In this document: piece by piece, positions 7,696 through 18,060 of the stretch
How the letters are laid out: each line of letters starts with the position of its first letter
Position numbering within the stretch: the first letter of the stretch is position 1
Assembly (NCBI RefSeq): GCF_902825155.1
Contig: NZ_CADEAG010000001.1
Span: 248,001 to 312,000 of the forward strand
Origin: Bartonella taylorii 8TBB
Lineage (GTDB): Bacteria; Pseudomonadota; Alphaproteobacteria; Rhizobiales; Rhizobiaceae
Direction: 5' to 3'
Length of the DNA: 64,000 bases
Program-made: the position numbers and the translations under genes
The notes under the pieces: generated by a model
The model's input: the letters and a program-made list of their open reading frames with translations, nothing else
Database searches by the model: none
What the model was told of the DNA's origin: nothing

Positions 7696-10137
7696 TTAAT
7701 TAAAACGAAGCAACCTTTCAAGATAGTTTTTTTCTGCTTCCAGAATATGCTCTTTACCAAGCCGCTTGCGAATTTCTTCCAAAATTTGTCGCGCACGCAT
7801 TTGATTACTTTCTTGTGGTATAATGGCACCTTCCTGCCCTTCTTGATCCGTTTTTGAAGAAAGTGAGCGTCCCAGCGGATCTTCAGGACTAGGAACAGCA
7901 TTTTGATTTTCTCCGGCTTCTTTAAGCACTTCACGCATTTTTTCTAAAACATTTTGTGCACCTTGCCGCAAAGCTTCTAAAGCATCTGACTGATTTTGTA
8001 TGGATATTTGATTATTTCCGTGTTCAAGAGCATTTTCTGCAGAATTCATTTTTTCTTCTGCCCTTTTGAAGGCACTATTTGGTCCAAACCCTTGAGCTAA
8101 TAATTCTTTTTCTAACATTGATAATTCAGACTGCAACTCAGCTTGACGTTTTTTTAAAGATTCTCTTTGCTTTTCCGGTATACTTTCTCCACGCTGTTGT
8201 TCCATTTCTAATTGATGTGTTTCATTGAGAATTTCTTGCTGACGATGCATCAAATCTCCAAGCTGATCCATTTTTTCTTTCATTTGTGCAGATTTACTCT
8301 GACCCTTCTCCTCACTTTGAGTACCTTTTTGCACTTGCAAATGATCAAGAGTCTGTTCAACTTCAGCCAACAGCTGTTCAGCTGCTAAAGAAGAACCCAT
8401 TTTGGCCATTTCTTCAATTAAATTGAGCTTTTTTTGTAATGAATCTTCAGAAAGATTAGGACGGCTAAAATTGCCATTGTTAGGACTGCTCTTGTCTTGT
8501 GCATTTTCAGCCAAAGCGTGAATATAATTATCCATAGCTTGGCGTAAATCTGCCATAAGGCGTTCAATTTCTGTAGCTGGAGCACCATAACGAAGTGCAT
8601 CACGTAAAGCAGCTTGTGCTTGTTTTAAATTTTTCTGAACAGATTCGAACTGATTGCCTTCAATACCCAAAGCTATCTGCCATAAATAATCAACCACACT
8701 ACGCAAATCATCCTCTGTTTCTGCCATAGAAAGCCTTGTCCATGCACTCTGTAGAACAAGAAAATGTGTGATATTTTTCAGCCCCTCTTCTGGACGCACA
8801 AGCAAAGCAGAGAGCATATCGAGTACACGCTCTTTTGCAGAAGCATCAAGAACCAGTAAACTACGCAATTCAATCACTGCGCGCGCAACAGGATTTGAAA
8901 AAACACGCTGTGGTAATGTCATAACAAAAGTTTTGCTACGGCCTTGTTGCCCCGCGCCATCTTCTGCCACAAGAGTTATTTTAACTTCTGAACCAGCCCA
9001 CGGATGCGCTGATACATCTTGTACCGTCCTCATTTTACCCTTTCCACCACGTGGAAGAAGAAGCTTTATTTCAGGTGCGTTATAAAGAGAAGACGCACTT
9101 TTGTACTGATTAAAAAAAGGCTCTATTTCAACAAAAGCTTTTGTCACACTATAATCATCATCCAGCTCATACTGAAGTTCTAACGAACCAGTCAAAATCC
9201 GCCCTGGTTTTTCCAGCCAACGAATTGTTGGGGGCTGATCTTTAATCACCTGCAAATGCCACTGCTGTTGCTTGTGACGTGATGAAACAAACAAACCTAT
9301 TGAATGTTTTAAATGTGTTTCAAAATGAACAATGGAATCATTCAAAGTCCCTTTTTCGTTTTTTTTTGAAAACAAAACTTCGCGCCCATCGTCTTCAGAT
9401 TTTGCTTTTACTGTAATACCAGCACCATTGACAACACGTACAACGACGTCACTCCCTTCAGGAACTGCAAGCTGTTTTTTCTCATCTTTTGTTAAATAAA
9501 TAGGTGCAACACCGGTATAAGCAGGCGGTGTAATCCAAGCATCAATCCGCATGGTTGTTTCATCAACAATAGGACGAAAATCAAACGCATCTGCCAAACG
9601 TCCCCCAAGCGAACCAAAAGAAAAACTAAAAGCACACACACAAAGGAGAATACATAAAGTCCTCAGAGCCAGAGGATCATGAACTACACTATTAGGATAG
9701 ATAAACCCAGTTTTTAAATGGCATAATTGTTTCGCCATGCGGCGTTGATGTTCACGCCAAATAATTACACTAATATCTTCACTATTTTCGAAACACACAT
9801 GATCGGTTTGAGCACTTAAAGGCTGATTTTTAAGGCTGTTTTCTTGTTCAAGACGCTGATTAATTTCCCTCGTTGTAGGAAACCGAAAATGAATAAGGAA
9901 AAATAAACTCCCCACAGCAAAAAAAAGTATAAGCCCAAGTAAGAGTAAATGTAGCCAATAACCTAGAATACCAAAAATACCAAACCAACTAAGCGAACAA
10001 AAGAGACTAAGAACTAAGAAAAACGGCAACAAACGTACCCATATCCGCTCGAATGAGAGGATAAACCACATTAAAATGCGCACATACAAAAGCTTTATTC
10101 TTGCAAAACTTTTGATGTTTTCATTTTTCATAGACAA
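7696..10137 (-). CDS. TIGR02302/DUF4175 family membrane protein
   Basis: 813 residues, close to the usual family length of about 850. Membrane segments near the N-terminus (about 18-80) and at about 155-180 are followed by a beta-rich region and a long, highly charged helical C-terminal half (about 500-800) with Gln/Glu/Lys-rich coiled-coil stretches, ending in the family-like YLERLLRF. These proteins are restricted largely to alphaproteobacteria and have no established function; an envelope role is inferred from topology. It is the downstream neighbour of lysA on the same strand, separated by 119 bp, an arrangement kept in related genera. Confidence 0.85.
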   Translation of the reverse strand: MSMKNENIKSFARIKLLYVRILMWFILSFERIWVRLLPFFLVLSLFCSLSWFGIFGILGYWLHLLLLGLILFFAVGSLFFLIHFRFPTTREINQRLEQENSLKNQPLSAQTDHVCFENSEDISVIIWREHQRRMAKQLCHLKTGFIYPNSVVHDPLALRTLCILLCVCAFSFSFGSLGGRLADAFDFRPIVDETTMRIDAWITPPAYTGVAPIYLTKDEKKQLAVPEGSDVVVRVVNGAGITVKAKSEDDGREVLFSKKNEKGTLNDSIVHFETHLKHSIGLFVSSRHKQQQWHLQVIKDQPPTIRWLEKPGRILTGSLELQYELDDDYSVTKAFVEIEPFFNQYKSASSLYNAPEIKLLLPRGGKGKMRTVQDVSAHPWAGSEVKITLVAEDGAGQQGRSKTFVMTLPQRVFSNPVARAVIELRSLLVLDASAKERVLDMLSALLVRPEEGLKNITHFLVLQSAWTRLSMAETEDDLRSVVDYLWQIALGIEGNQFESVQKNLKQAQAALRDALRYGAPATEIERLMADLRQAMDNYIHALAENAQDKSSPNNGNFSRPNLSEDSLQKKLNLIEEMAKMGSSLAAEQLLAEVEQTLDHLQVQKGTQSEEKGQSKSAQMKEKMDQLGDLMHRQQEILNETHQLEMEQQRGESIPEKQRESLKKRQAELQSELSMLEKELLAQGFGPNSAFKRAEEKMNSAENALEHGNNQISIQNQSDALEALRQGAQNVLEKMREVLKEAGENQNAVPSPEDPLGRSLSSKTDQEGQEGAIIPQESNQMRARQILEEIRKRLGKEHILEAEKNYLERLLRFN

Positions 10138-10256
10138 ACATTTGTCCCCTTTTACAATGGCGAATTGCGATCATAAAATCCATACAAGACTATTTCCAGA
10201 AAATAAATTGTTTCATCAAAGTTTAGTAAAAATAAGACCACAAATACCTAACAACG

Positions 10257-11522
10257 CTAGAGCCAATCTGGAATATGGTCACAGCCTATCAATTGCGCAT
10301 AATCAAGACGCGGACGAATGACCGCGTAACGCGTATCCTGAACAAGAACTTCTGGCACCAAAAGCCGGCTATTATAGGTACTCGCCATCACCGCACCGTA
10401 AGCACCTGCTCCCGTAATCGCCAAAAGATCACCTGGTGCTAAGATCGGCACACAGCGATCTAATGCTAAATAATCGCCGGTTTCACAAACTGAACCAACA
10501 ATATCTGCCTGAATAAGCGATGCATCACTTGATGTTTGTTTCACAAGCACTACATTCTGCCAAGCCTCATAAAGCGTTGGACGTATAAGATCATTCATCG
10601 CAGCATCAACAATAACAAAATTCCGCCCTTCTCCTCTTTTTAAATAGAGAACAGAAGTCACCAACACACCAGCTTCTCCCACAATGCTACGCCCCGGCTC
10701 CACGATAATATTGATCCCTAAAGGTGCAATATGCTTCTTTACAAGCACTGCATAATCAAAAAGAGAAGGTATGTTATATTGTTCATTACCGTATGCAATA
10801 CCAAGCCCACCACCAATATCTATATGCGTTATCGCATAACCATCGCTCCACAATTGACGCACAAAATCTGCGATAATAAAAAATGCCTCCTCAAACGGTT
10901 TTAAATCACAAATCTGACTACCAATATGCATATCGACACCACAAACATGTAATCCAGGTAAAGAATCCGCTTTTTTATAGGCCTCTCTTGCTAACAACAG
11001 TGGAATACCGAATTTATTCTCAGATTTTCCCGTTGTAATTTTCTCATGAGTCTTTGCATCAACATCTGGATTAATGCGTAGTGAAACCCGTGCTGTTTTT
11101 GAAAGCGCAACAGCACGGGCTGACAATTGTTCAAGTTCCTGCTCTGACTCAACATTAAAACAGTAAATATCTTGAGAAAGAGCAAAATCTATCTCCCGCA
11201 CTGTTTTACCAACTCCAGAATAAACAATACGATGCGCAGGAATCCCAACAGCAAGAGCACGCCGCAATTCACCTTCTGAAACAACATCAGCTCCCGATCC
11301 ATTCAAGCTAAGAAGCCGCAAAACAGCTTGATTAGAATTGGCTTTAACCGCATAAGCAATCAAACTCGGTATCTCTTGAAATACCTTTTGATACTCTTGA
11401 AAACGTCCAACCAATGCACTAGCCGAATAACAATAAAAAGGTGTTCCCACATCCTGTGCAAGAGCAGAAAGCGAAAGCCCTTCAGCATGAAGCATGCCTT
11501 GATGATAGGTAAAAAAATGCAT
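10257..11522 (-). CDS. lysA: Diaminopimelate decarboxylase LysA
   Basis: 421 residues, fold-type III PLP enzyme. The Schiff-base lysine is in YAVKANSNQAVL (about residue 60); HIGSQI and the glycine-rich phosphate loop DIGGGLGIAY follow, and the active-site Cys of the partner subunit is in SVCETGD. It makes lysine from meso-diaminopimelate, the last step of the pathway; dapF at 54 kb supplies its substrate. The small lipoprotein gene lies 9 bp upstream and argH 57 bp further, so argH-lipoprotein-lysA is a probable operon, as in many alphaproteobacteria. Confidence 0.97.
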   Translation of the reverse strand: MHFFTYHQGMLHAEGLSLSALAQDVGTPFYCYSASALVGRFQEYQKVFQEIPSLIAYAVKANSNQAVLRLLSLNGSGADVVSEGELRRALAVGIPAHRIVYSGVGKTVREIDFALSQDIYCFNVESEQELEQLSARAVALSKTARVSLRINPDVDAKTHEKITTGKSENKFGIPLLLAREAYKKADSLPGLHVCGVDMHIGSQICDLKPFEEAFFIIADFVRQLWSDGYAITHIDIGGGLGIAYGNEQYNIPSLFDYAVLVKKHIAPLGINIIVEPGRSIVGEAGVLVTSVLYLKRGEGRNFVIVDAAMNDLIRPTLYEAWQNVVLVKQTSSDASLIQADIVGSVCETGDYLALDRCVPILAPGDLLAITGAGAYGAVMASTYNSRLLVPEVLVQDTRYAVIRPRLDYAQLIGCDHIPDWL

Positions 11523-11531
11523 ATTTCCCCC

Positions 11532-11711
11532 TTACTGTATCAAACGATCAAGCACAAAAGATTTATCTTCTTTACTTTTAAGTGAAGATGCTCCTCGCAC
11601 AGGTTTTTCCGTAGTTGAATAAGGCATTTCTAATGGCCCTTTACGGCCGCACCCAACAATAAAAACACACCCCACAAGGACAATTGTTAAACTCTTTAAA
11701 ATGATTTTCAT
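11532..11711 (-). CDS. Small LptM-like lipoprotein
   Basis: 59 residues encoded between argH and lysA. A hydrophobic signal segment ends in the lipobox IVGC, giving a lipidated Cys21, followed at once by GRKGPLEMP, the short conserved motif of the LptM/YifL family located next to lysA in proteobacteria. LptM in E. coli assists maturation of the LPS translocon LptD; whether this homologue does the same is inference from motif and position. The tail is hydrophilic and Lys/Ser rich. The gene stops 9 bp before the lysA start. Confidence 0.85.
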   Translation of the reverse strand: MKIILKSLTIVLVGCVFIVGCGRKGPLEMPYSTTEKPVRGASSLKSKEDKSFVLDRLIQ

Positions 11712-11768
11712 ACGCCCTTCTCTCTCCTATCAAGGCTTTTTCATTTTTTGGATTTACGATCCAACCAT

Positions 11769-13169
11769 TCAGGCAGTTACAAGGCGTTTTTTCCAATAAG
11801 CAATTTGACAAAGTATTTCTGAAGGCGCCGTTCCACCAAAACTTTTACGACTTTCAACTGATTTTTCAACCGTTAAAAAATCAAAAAGCGCTGCATTAAT
11901 ATCCGGATATATCGCTTGAAGTTCAACCAATGGCAAATCATTCAAAGCACATTGTTTCTTTTCTGCCAATGCTACAGCACGCCCAGTAATATGATGTGCT
12001 TCACGAAAAGGAAGCCCTAATTCACGCACAAGCCAATCGGCAAAATCCGTTGCAGTTGCATAACCAGAATCAGCTGCTTGTTTCATAGCTTCTTTATTAA
12101 CTTGCAAATCACCTATAATCCCTGTCATTGCTGCCAGCGCTAATTCTAGACTCAAAGCTCCATCAAACACATATTCTTTATCTTCCTGCATATCTTTTGA
12201 ATAGGCAAGGGGCAAACCTTTCATCACCGTTAACAACCCAATCAGAGCTCCATTCAGTCGCCCAGTTTTTGCACGCACAAGTTCTGCAGCATCGGGATTT
12301 CTTTTTTGTGGCATAATGGATGAACCGGTTGAAAAAGCGTCTGATAAACGAATAAAATAAAATTGTTCACTTGACCAAAGGACAATTTCTTCCGCTAAAC
12401 GGGAAAGATGCATTGCACAAAGAGCACCAACGCTTAAAAATTCCAACGCAAAATCACGATCAGAAACACTATCAATCGAATTGCGTGTTGGTTCTCGAAA
12501 ACCTAATGCTTTTGCTGTCATAAAACGATCAATTGGAAAGCTAGTACCTGCCAAGGCTGCAGCCCCTAAGGGTGATTCATTCATTCGCTCAACTGCATCA
12601 CGTATCCGCGATAAATCTCGACCAAACATTTCAACATAAGCCATCATATAATGACCAAATGTTACAGGCTGCGCCGATTGCAAATGCGTAAAGCCTGGCA
12701 TAAATGTATCGATATGCTGTTCTGCTCGAACAAGCAATTTCTCTATCAATCTTTTTAAAGCTTGCGCTATCCTCTGTGACGCCTCACGTACCCACAAACG
12801 AAAATCAACAGCAACTTGATCATTGCGTGAACGCGCCGTATGCAAACGCCCTGCTACAGAACCAATCAACTCGCAAAGTCGTGCTTCAATATTCATATGA
12901 ATATCTTCAAGTCTTCGTGAAAAAATAAACCGACCGTCCTCAATTTCTTGACGAATAAGCTTTAAACCATGAACAATTTTTTCATAATCTGATTGTGAAA
13001 TAATCTCCGTTTGCACTAACATCGCGGCATGAGCAAGTGAACCTTCAATATCTTGCCGATAAAGTTTTTGATCAAAATCAATTGAAGCATTAATTTCTTC
13101 CATAATTGCAGCAGGTCCTGCTATAAAACGGCCACCCCACATTTGGTTCTTTAACTTCTCATCTGTCAT
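11769..13169 (-). CDS. argH: Argininosuccinate lyase ArgH
   Basis: 466 residues from the ATG at 13169. The frame is open upstream to 13220, but [15 protein letters not shown] matches the family N-terminus and leaves 33 bp to the divergent tlpA-like gene. Signature regions seen: [34 protein letters not shown] with the catalytic His, and the fumarase-superfamily loop [12 protein letters not shown]. It splits argininosuccinate into arginine and fumarate. It heads the probable operon with the lipoprotein gene and lysA. Confidence 0.96.
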   Translation of the reverse strand: MTDEKLKNQMWGGRFIAGPAAIMEEINASIDFDQKLYRQDIEGSLAHAAMLVQTEIISQSDYEKIVHGLKLIRQEIEDGRFIFSRRLEDIHMNIEARLCELIGSVAGRLHTARSRNDQVAVDFRLWVREASQRIAQALKRLIEKLLVRAEQHIDTFMPGFTHLQSAQPVTFGHYMMAYVEMFGRDLSRIRDAVERMNESPLGAAALAGTSFPIDRFMTAKALGFREPTRNSIDSVSDRDFALEFLSVGALCAMHLSRLAEEIVLWSSEQFYFIRLSDAFSTGSSIMPQKRNPDAAELVRAKTGRLNGALIGLLTVMKGLPLAYSKDMQEDKEYVFDGALSLELALAAMTGIIGDLQVNKEAMKQAADSGYATATDFADWLVRELGLPFREAHHITGRAVALAEKKQCALNDLPLVELQAIYPDINAALFDFLTVEKSVESRKSFGGTAPSEILCQIAYWKKRLVTA

Positions 13170-13202
13170 ACTCTGAAACCACCCATAAAAAGGATAAAAA
13201 TT

Positions 13203-13889
13203 ATGATTCCTAAAACGCAAAAAAAGAAGAATAAAAAGGGGTTCTTCATCGCATCATTTTTTGTTGTCGTGATCTTAGCTACTGTCAGTTTATACGCAAT
13301 AAAAAGCCCTTATGACAAGATAGTGTCCTTTTTCACCGACTTTATTTCAGGAAAAAATACCGAAAAAATACAAGAAGAAAAAATAACGGCGATCAGAAAA
13401 GCAGCAAAAGGCTTTTTTACCCACATGCGATTTGTTGATACGCCCGCAGATATGAATCAACTTTCTTTCAAGGATATTCAAGGAAAAGACCACAAACTCG
13501 CTGAATTTACTGGAAAACCGCTGTTGATCAATCTATGGGCTATTTGGTGTGCTCCCTGCCGCACAGAAATGCCCGAACTGGCGCAATTAAAACGTGAAAT
13601 GGGTGGAGAAAATTTCGATGTCATAGCTATTAATATAGACAAAACAGCTTCTTCTGAAAAAATTCAGCAATTTTTACAAGATATTCACGCTGATAATTTG
13701 CTTTATTATCGCGATGAAACAATGAATATTTTCAACAACATTAGAAAACAAGGACTCGCTTTAGGATTACCCGTCACACTTCTCATCAATAAAGAGGGGT
13801 ATCTTATTGCTTCATTCAATGGTGCTGCTCCATGGGCCAATGACGATGCTAAAACACTTATAAAAGCTGTCATGAAAGAAGCCCAATAA
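13203..13889 (+). CDS. TlpA-family thiol:disulfide oxidoreductase
   Basis: 228 residues. A Lys-rich N-terminus and one membrane anchor (about 13-33) place the thioredoxin domain in the periplasm. The redox motif WCAPC (Cys116, Cys119) lies in [17 protein letters not shown], and the cis-proline loop is GLPVTLLI. This matches TlpA of rhizobia, which reduces copper-delivery proteins and subunit II during cytochrome oxidase assembly; the exact partner here is not shown. It is divergent from argH across 33 bp, a linkage common in alphaproteobacteria. Confidence 0.9.
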   Translation: MIPKTQKKKNKKGFFIASFFVVVILATVSLYAIKSPYDKIVSFFTDFISGKNTEKIQEEKITAIRKAAKGFFTHMRFVDTPADMNQLSFKDIQGKDHKLAEFTGKPLLINLWAIWCAPCRTEMPELAQLKREMGGENFDVIAINIDKTASSEKIQQFLQDIHADNLLYYRDETMNIFNNIRKQGLALGLPVTLLINKEGYLIASFNGAAPWANDDAKTLIKAVMKEAQ

Positions 13890-13890
13890 C

Positions 13891-14403
13891 TTAATAACCG
13901 CGCCTTTTTAAACGTTGTATAACGAGATCTAGTGCTGACAAGAAAGAAGAACGATCTTTAGGAGACAAAGGACGAGGTCCTCCTGTTATATGCCCTTGTC
14001 CTCGCAAATCTTCCATCAAATTACGCATCGCCAGAGCTTGACCGATTGAACTTGCATCAAAAACACGCCCCGATGGCGAAAGACAAACACCCCCAGCCCG
14101 CACAACGCGTGCTGCTAAAGGGATATCACTAGTAACAACGATACTAGCCTCATGTACATGTTCTACAATCCAATCATCCGCGCAATCAAGTCCACCAGAA
14201 ACGACCACTCTTTCAATGAGGGTTTCATCTGGAAGAGAGAAAAAACGATTTGCTACAATAAAGGTTTTTAGCTGATAACGATTCATAACACGATAAATTT
14301 CAGCTTTTACAGGACAAGCATCCGCATCAATCAACAAGGTGATGGCAGGTTTTACTCGTGTATTCGTTTCTTGGCTTCCACGCAACGATAGAGGTTCTTT
14401 CAT
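13891..14403 (-). CDS. YaiI/YqxD family protein (DUF188)
   Basis: 170 residues, the whole family length. N-terminal LLIDADACPVKAEIYRVMNR, followed by ANRFFSLP, DDWIVEHV and VVTSDIPLAARVV, are the acidic blocks that define this PIN-like family and resemble a metal-dependent nuclease active site. No activity is firmly established. Its start overlaps the stop of the YihY gene by 4 bp, so the two are translationally coupled; its stop is 1 bp from the stop of the convergent tlpA-like gene. Confidence 0.9.
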   Translation of the reverse strand: MKEPLSLRGSQETNTRVKPAITLLIDADACPVKAEIYRVMNRYQLKTFIVANRFFSLPDETLIERVVVSGGLDCADDWIVEHVHEASIVVTSDIPLAARVVRAGGVCLSPSGRVFDASSIGQALAMRNLMEDLRGQGHITGGPRPLSPKDRSSFLSALDLVIQRLKRRGY

Positions 14404-15254
14404 TCATCTGAAGATCGTAAATGCTTGCGATAAAACATTATCGCTGCGTTTATTTCACCTCCCAAAATAAAAATTGCACTTAACATATAAAGAAAAATAA
14501 TCGCAACCATAATAGATGCTAACCCCGCATAGGTAGAAATATAATCAAACATTGTCAAATATTGCGCAAAAGCAATAGAAGCCATAAACCACACTGACAT
14601 TGTCACCACGATTCCTGGTAAGATATCTATAAATTTCCGTCGCTCTGCTGGGAGCCATTTATGAACAATCAAAAGACTTACAAAGAGAACAACTGCTGCA
14701 GTTATGTAACGCCATAGACGAATTATACCAATATATTCGATAATGAAAAAAGAATGATTTTGCATAATTTTGATCAGTAAAGGTGCTAAAACCAATAAAA
14801 AGCTGATCACAACAAGACCAATGGTGCCAAGAATTACAAAAAATAAACTTTGAAAACGACAAAACAACAAACTACGTCGATCAACAACACGATAAGCCTT
14901 ATTTAAAGCTGTACGCAAAGCCTCTATCCCATTAGAGGCAAAATAGGCTGCTCCAATGACAGAAACTGTTAACACACCCCCTCGTTGAACAGTTAAAACA
15001 TTGATAATTTCCTGAGATAAAGGCTCTGCAATGACATCTGGCAGCAACTGCACAAGCGCTTTTATTTTTTGCGGCGTATAAGTAAAAGCACCGATAAAAC
15101 TAGCAAGAGATGTCCCAAAAATAACGAAAGGGAAAAATGCTAAAAGCCCCGACAGCGCGACATGACTGGCAAAAGCACTCCCATTCCCACGCCAATAATG
15201 ATTTACTGCATCAACAAGAATACGATAGCTATACCAAAAGATACTTCTTAACAA
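14400..15254 (-). CDS. YihY/BrkB family membrane protein
   Basis: 284 residues with six hydrophobic segments (roughly 30-50, 90-115, 130-155, 175-200, 210-235, 245-265), the standard topology of the family once misnamed ribonuclease BN. The N-terminal ALSGLLAFFPFVIFGTSL and the AAYFASNGIEALRTALNKAY region are typical. Function is unknown; a transport role is often suggested. First gene of a two-gene unit with the DUF188 protein. Confidence 0.9.
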   Translation of the reverse strand: MLRSIFWYSYRILVDAVNHYWRGNGSAFASHVALSGLLAFFPFVIFGTSLASFIGAFTYTPQKIKALVQLLPDVIAEPLSQEIINVLTVQRGGVLTVSVIGAAYFASNGIEALRTALNKAYRVVDRRSLLFCRFQSLFFVILGTIGLVVISFLLVLAPLLIKIMQNHSFFIIEYIGIIRLWRYITAAVVLFVSLLIVHKWLPAERRKFIDILPGIVVTMSVWFMASIAFAQYLTMFDYISTYAGLASIMVAIIFLYMLSAIFILGGEINAAIMFYRKHLRSSDE

Positions 15255-15627
15255 ATCTTAATACTTTCTGGTAACACTCTTCCCAATCTATTCAAGTTTT
15301 ATAAAAATCATCAAAGCCTAAAAACAATCTTCGCCAATATAAAGGGCAATGATCAATATGGTCAAGCCTCACTTTGTATCAAAACCACAAAGAATGCTTC
15401 AAGAGCCAAAGACTATAAAAATCTATACATATCAACCGTTGATACTGTCAGGAAAACAGGTAAAGCGTCTACAAAAACCTATCCAAAGCAACCTGTGATA
15501 TTACAAAATTGGACACACACTAAATGACTTTTTTAAACCCTAGTCATCTCTACCCGATCAATTGCTTATCTTCTTTATGGCAATTCACAACTTAAAAGAA
15601 TATAGATTTCTAGAAAAAGTTTCGTTT
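15255..15627. other. 373-bp intergenic region; nothing recognisable
   Basis: Between the YihY gene and the stop of the prephenate dehydrogenase gene. A plus-strand frame at 15358-15498 is open for 46 codons from an ATG, but lacks a convincing ribosome-binding site and resembles nothing I know. No strong hairpin followed by a T-run was seen. Confidence 0.45.
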
Positions 15628-16560
15628 TCATCCCCTCTCTTTAGAAACATTATGACGTCCAAAATCAGGAGCATCAATTTCCTGACCCGCAGCAATAATA
15701 TTACGGCGTACAGCACGCGTACGAGTAAAAAAGTTAAACAATGTTTCACCATCTTCCAAATGAATTGCCCGTTCTAGAGAAGCAAGTCCTTCATTAAAAC
15801 GGCTCAACATTTCTAAAATAGCATCCTTATTATGCAAACAAATATCTCGCCACATAACAGGATCAGAAGATGCCAAACGCGTAAAATCACGAAAACCCGA
15901 AGCAGAATAAGCAATCACTTCTGAATTCGTCACTTTTTCTAAATCACTCGCTGTCCCAACAGTATTATAAGCAATCAAATGCGGCAAATGCGAAACAATC
16001 GCCAAAACAAGATCATGATGTTTAGGAGTCATCTTCTCGACACGCGCACCACAAGCCTCCCAAAACGCTGTCAATTGCGCGACAGCTACAGCATCACTTT
16101 CAGCAAAAGGGGTTAAAATACACCAGCGATTCATAAATAAATCAGCAAAACCAGCATCTGGTCCTGAATATTCAGTTCCCGCAATCGGATGACCAGGAAT
16201 AAAATGAACGGTTTTGGGTAATAAAGGCGCCGTTTCCTCAACAACCAAAGCTTTTGTAGAGCCAACATCAGTCACAATCGCTCCCGACTTTAAATGATCA
16301 CGAATGGTTTTTGCCACCTCCGCACTCGCTCCAACAGGAACAGAGACAATCACTAAATCTGCTCCTTCAACAGCTTCCGCATTATCGGTTGTATAAAAAT
16401 CCCCAAGTTCCAATTCACGCGCTCTTTTCAAGGTTTCTTGCCGTCGCGTTGCAATAGAAATTTGAACCGCGAGATTTTTCTTTTTAATCACTCTTGCTAA
16501 AGAAGAACCAATAAGACCGATCCCAATGAGTGCTATTTTTTCAAACTGAATATGGAGCAT
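15628..16560 (-). CDS. tyrA: Prephenate/arogenate dehydrogenase
   Basis: 310 residues. The NAD(P)-binding Rossmann motif is IGIGLIGSSLARVIKKK at the N-terminus, followed by DLVIVSVPVGAS, DVGSTKALVVEE and the substrate-region motif FIPGHPIAGTEYSGPDAG; the second helical domain contains HDLVLAIVSHLPHLIAYN. It oxidatively decarboxylates prephenate (or arogenate) toward tyrosine; rhizobial orthologues are often called TyrC. The usual neighbour hisC is not present. With aroK and aroB in the window, part of the aromatic amino acid route is retained. Confidence 0.92.
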   Translation of the reverse strand: MLHIQFEKIALIGIGLIGSSLARVIKKKNLAVQISIATRRQETLKRARELELGDFYTTDNAEAVEGADLVIVSVPVGASAEVAKTIRDHLKSGAIVTDVGSTKALVVEETAPLLPKTVHFIPGHPIAGTEYSGPDAGFADLFMNRWCILTPFAESDAVAVAQLTAFWEACGARVEKMTPKHHDLVLAIVSHLPHLIAYNTVGTASDLEKVTNSEVIAYSASGFRDFTRLASSDPVMWRDICLHNKDAILEMLSRFNEGLASLERAIHLEDGETLFNFFTRTRAVRRNIIAAGQEIDAPDFGRHNVSKERG

Positions 16561-17015
16561 CTTTCACCTTTAAAAACTCTTTGAAAACGGTAACATAACT
16601 ACGATTTGTCTCTCTGTTTGTTCAAGATTTATGTACCAAACATTTAAAAAACCACAACCGATAAAAGAATAAATAAAGTCAGGTGCAGCTCAATAATTAC
16701 CCGCACAAACTACTAACAGGTTATTTTTACCAGGAAAACGCACAACAAATAAATGATAGAAAACGTAACATCAAGCGCTAAAATTTGACAATCCATTGCT
16801 TACAAACATGCATTACTAAACAGATAACAATTCTTCGTATAGTGGAATTACATTGTGCCAAACCTTCTGGTAGCAACAATCAATATAACTTTTTCAAATA
16901 TTGAAAATTCAGCTAAACAAATTGTGCAAAAAGATACCGTAATTCTAAAAGCATTTTCTCTTCCGCCAACGCCATAAATCAAGTCAATAAGTCACCAAAA
17001 ACACAACTGAATATT
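16561..17015. other. 455-bp intergenic region; nothing recognisable
   Basis: Between the start of tyrA and the stop of holA, both minus strand. Very AT-rich. A minus-strand stretch of about 40 codons (16838-16963) is open but shows no known domain. It probably carries the tyrA promoter and the end of the holA transcript. A short dyad TTTTCAA-ATA-TTGAAAA lies near 16890. Confidence 0.45.
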
Positions 17016-18056
17016 TTAACCAGCCATTTGGCGCCGCGCAACAATTGTAAGCCCCAGCAAAGCTTGACGAACGATAGCTTCACCCAAAAGCGGATTCTTA
17101 CGACTCTCTAAAACAGCGCTCTGAATTCTTTCCATTGCGTAAGAAATATGTTCCATTTTCCAATATTTTAAAGCCTGTTCAACTATTTTTTTCCGTTGAA
17201 AAAAAATCGGTGGTCGCGCTTGAGAAATCACTGTAAAAGGTGCTTTCCCTTCAACCTCCACTTGATAACGCAAAAGCTGTAATTGCTGAAAATGCCTCTG
17301 TGCCGTACTCAAAATAAAAAAAAGCGCACCATGCAGTGCTGCATGTCTACTAAAATGAGCCTCAAAACCTGTTATATCACCCAATAAAAGAGCATCAATC
17401 ACTTCATCTAGAGAAAGAGCACTCACATCGCTCACAACAGCCTTCACATCTTCAAGAGTAATATGGACATTTGAAGCATAAAGACAAAGCTTCTCCAATT
17501 CACTCCGTGATACGAGACGATCCCCTCCCAAACTTTCGTGCAACCACTTGCGCGCATCCAAAGAAAGGGTCTTCTTAAAATGACCTAAAACCTCATCAAT
17601 CAAGCCATCAAGAGAACGAGCATCATCGGCAAAACAGGGAAGGGCCATCGCTTTTGATGCCGTTTCAACAACATTGCGTAAGCCTGTTCCTTTTTTTAAA
17701 TCCCCCGCTTCAATGAGAATAAAACATGCCTCCGGTGGTTCCTCAATTAAAAACTTCAAGGCTGTAAGAAAGCCTTTTTGGTTAGCACTGTTAGAGACCC
17801 ATATCAAACGATCTCCGCCAAAAAGCGATAAAGTACGCGCTTCATTTCCCAAACGAGCAGGATCTTTATCAATCTCAGCAGCATCCAAACGAATCATTGA
17901 AAATGGATCTTCTATGGCCACCCGTGTAAGCTTCGCAAAACGCTGTGCACGTTCACAAACCAGACCACGATCTGGTCCATAAATGAGAACGATAGGGAAA
18001 GAACGTGAAAGACGCGTTAGAAAAGAGTCAACTTCATGCGCTTTTTTCTCAGCCAA
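17016..18056 (-). CDS. holA: DNA polymerase III delta subunit HolA
   Basis: 346 residues, the length of alphaproteobacterial delta subunits. The N-terminus PIVLIYGPDRGLVCERAQRF corresponds to the AAA+ fold of the clamp-loader delta subunit, with the LFGGDRLIWV and ACFILIEAGDLKKGTGLR segments; the C-terminal HIS/ALHGALFFILSTAQRHFQQL region fits the collar domain. Delta opens the beta sliding clamp in the clamp loader. It begins 5 bp after the stop of the ABC ATPase gene, so here it appears to be transcribed from the transporter operon; in many relatives it instead follows leuS-lptE. Confidence 0.9.
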   Translation of the reverse strand: MAEKKAHEVDSFLTRLSRSFPIVLIYGPDRGLVCERAQRFAKLTRVAIEDPFSMIRLDAAEIDKDPARLGNEARTLSLFGGDRLIWVSNSANQKGFLTALKFLIEEPPEACFILIEAGDLKKGTGLRNVVETASKAMALPCFADDARSLDGLIDEVLGHFKKTLSLDARKWLHESLGGDRLVSRSELEKLCLYASNVHITLEDVKAVVSDVSALSLDEVIDALLLGDITGFEAHFSRHAALHGALFFILSTAQRHFQQLQLLRYQVEVEGKAPFTVISQARPPIFFQRKKIVEQALKYWKMEHISYAMERIQSAVLESRKNPLLGEAIVRQALLGLTIVARRQMAG

Positions 18057-18060
18057 AATA

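Noticed and set aside
15358-15498. 46-codon plus-strand frame from an ATG
   Set aside because: No convincing ribosome-binding site or similarity; too short to claim.
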